DNA from: Mycobacterium sp.
Lineage (GTDB): Bacteria; Actinomycetota; Actinomycetes; Mycobacteriales; Mycobacteriaceae
Length of the DNA: 33,907 bases
Assembly: GCA_025965895.1 (NCBI GenBank)
Contig: JAOPWC010000011.1
Location: forward strand, 1-33,907
Reading direction: 5' to 3'
Shown: piece by piece, positions 33,353 to 33,907 of the stretch
How positions within the stretch are numbered: position 1 is the first letter of the stretch
How the letters are laid out: every line of letters begins with the position of its first letter
The notes under the pieces: generated by a model
What the model saw: the letters and a program-made list of their open reading frames with translations, nothing else
Told to the model about the DNA's origin: nothing
The model's database searches: none
Made by a program: the position numbers and the translations under genes

Positions 33353-33720
33353 ACTTCGGCCATAACCGAGCTTTCGAGCTAGGTACGAGCAAGTAATCTC
33401 GAAGGGGGCCTTCACGCGCCGCCCGCGCCGATTTCCACGGGTACACTTGCCAGCGCGTGGCGCAACCAGGCGCCGACGTATCGGTCGAGCAGTGACATGC
33501 CCGCGTCCATCCCCTCTCGACTTCCCCGTCTAGGAATTTGAACCCGGCTGTGAGACCGGGTCGGAATCGCTGTGCGACTGCCGACAAGCCACAGGTCACC
33601 GGGCGCGGACGATCTCACCGAGGGTGAGAACCTACACACACAATGACCGCAGATAAATCCTCCTCCTAAAAATGCCGGGACCTCGACGGATTGTCCTGGC
33701 AGGCAGGCAGGAGTGTGGGT
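33353..33720. other. Intergenic stretch between convergent regulator and hydrolase genes
   Basis: About 370 bases with no supported gene. Short minus-strand frames (33207-33639) overlap the regulator and look random. A 6-bp perfect inverted repeat, acccgg and ccgggt with an 8-base loop, lies at 33542-33561. A stretch at 33530-33560 faintly recalls the T-arm of a minus-strand tRNA, but no cloverleaf can be built. Confidence 0.45.
33542..33561. terminator. Weak hairpin between convergent genes
   Basis: acccgg (33542-33547) and ccgggt (33556-33561) pair perfectly over an 8-base loop. It stands 190 bases after the regulator stop and 160 after the hydrolase stop; terminator function is a guess from position. 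Confidence 0.2.
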
Positions 33721-33907
33721 TCACACGTCATTGCCCGAATCTGCAGGAGCTTTGGTTTGATCTGACTCGCAGTCGTTGAAGAATGCGTTGACGTCGGCGG
33801 CGAACTCGGTGGCGTGCTGGAACAGGAACCCGTGGGCAGCGTCGGGGTAGATTTTGATTTTGGCTTGGGGAATCAGACCGGCCAGCAGGTAGGAGAAGTG
33901 CGGAAGG
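33721..33907 (-). CDS. Alpha/beta hydrolase, C-terminal part
   Basis: The minus-strand frame enters from the right edge and ends with TGA at 33721-33723, giving 62 residues. The segment IPQAKIKIYPDAAHGFLFQH holds the typical last strand and the catalytic His (DAAHGF) of alpha/beta hydrolases, followed by a terminal helix FAADVNAFFND and a polar tail. Such mycobacterial hydrolases often resemble haloperoxidases or epoxide hydrolases; the visible part cannot separate these. The gene converges on the regulator. Confidence 0.8.
   Translation of the reverse strand, partial: LPHFSYLLAGLIPQAKIKIYPDAAHGFLFQHATEFAADVNAFFNDCESDQTKAPADSGNDV

Noticed and set aside
33530..33605. Minus-strand tRNA candidate
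   Set aside because: Only a T-arm-like stretch is seen; acceptor, D and anticodon stems cannot be paired.

Overview
The window is high-GC DNA from a Mycobacterium. It carries a PE gene, a PPE gene, an EsxC/EsxD-type WXG100 pair, EspG and all the ESX membrane and protease parts (EccB, EccC, EccD, EccE, mycosin), a combination known only from mycobacterial type VII secretion. I could not fix the species from sequence alone; a non-tuberculous species is the best guess. No plasmid transfer, relaxase or replication gene is visible, so a chromosomal position is more likely than an ESX plasmid, but this is not proven.

Layout. 1-943: tail of an unknown gene, then a small membrane-anchored protein. 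1005-8422: an EspK-like 823-residue protein, an EspJ-like 242-residue protein and a fused three-ATPase EccC. 8773-10047: a secreted or membrane protein with a heptad repeat. 10542-13780: PE, PPE (broken by a one-base frameshift), EsxD-like, EsxC-like and EspG, with a perfect 15-bp hairpin between esxC and espG. 13936-19124: a block not known as ESX components: a secretory lipase (minus strand), about 1 kb without genes, a PrrB-type histidine kinase whose PrrA-type regulator is a decayed remnant (both minus), and a DUF2236/MpaB-type protein (plus). 19773-27736: eccB, an EspI-like ATPase, eccD, mycP and eccE, the last four tightly packed with overlapping or near-adjacent starts. 28130-33352: a SAM methyltransferase, a 2,4-diaminopentanoate-dehydrogenase-like oxidoreductase and a large cyclase/NB-ARC/LuxR regulator. 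33721-33907: the C-terminal end of an alpha/beta hydrolase on the minus strand.

How it fits together. EccB, EccC, EccD and EccE would form the inner-membrane channel, MycP the periplasmic protease, and EspG the chaperone for the PE/PPE pair. EsxC/EsxD, PE/PPE, EspK-like and EspJ-like proteins are the candidate exported cargo. Gene content (fused EccC, EsxD before EsxC, espG-espI-eccD-mycP-eccE) is closest to ESX-2, but the order is unusual: eccB is not at the head of the operon but sits after a roughly 6-kb foreign block, ESX-1-style espK/espJ-like genes precede eccC, and no eccA is present in the window. The locus is best described as a rearranged ESX-2-like system with its own EspJ/EspK-type accessory proteins. 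Gene-family names rest on motif recognition and recalled family members, not on a database search.
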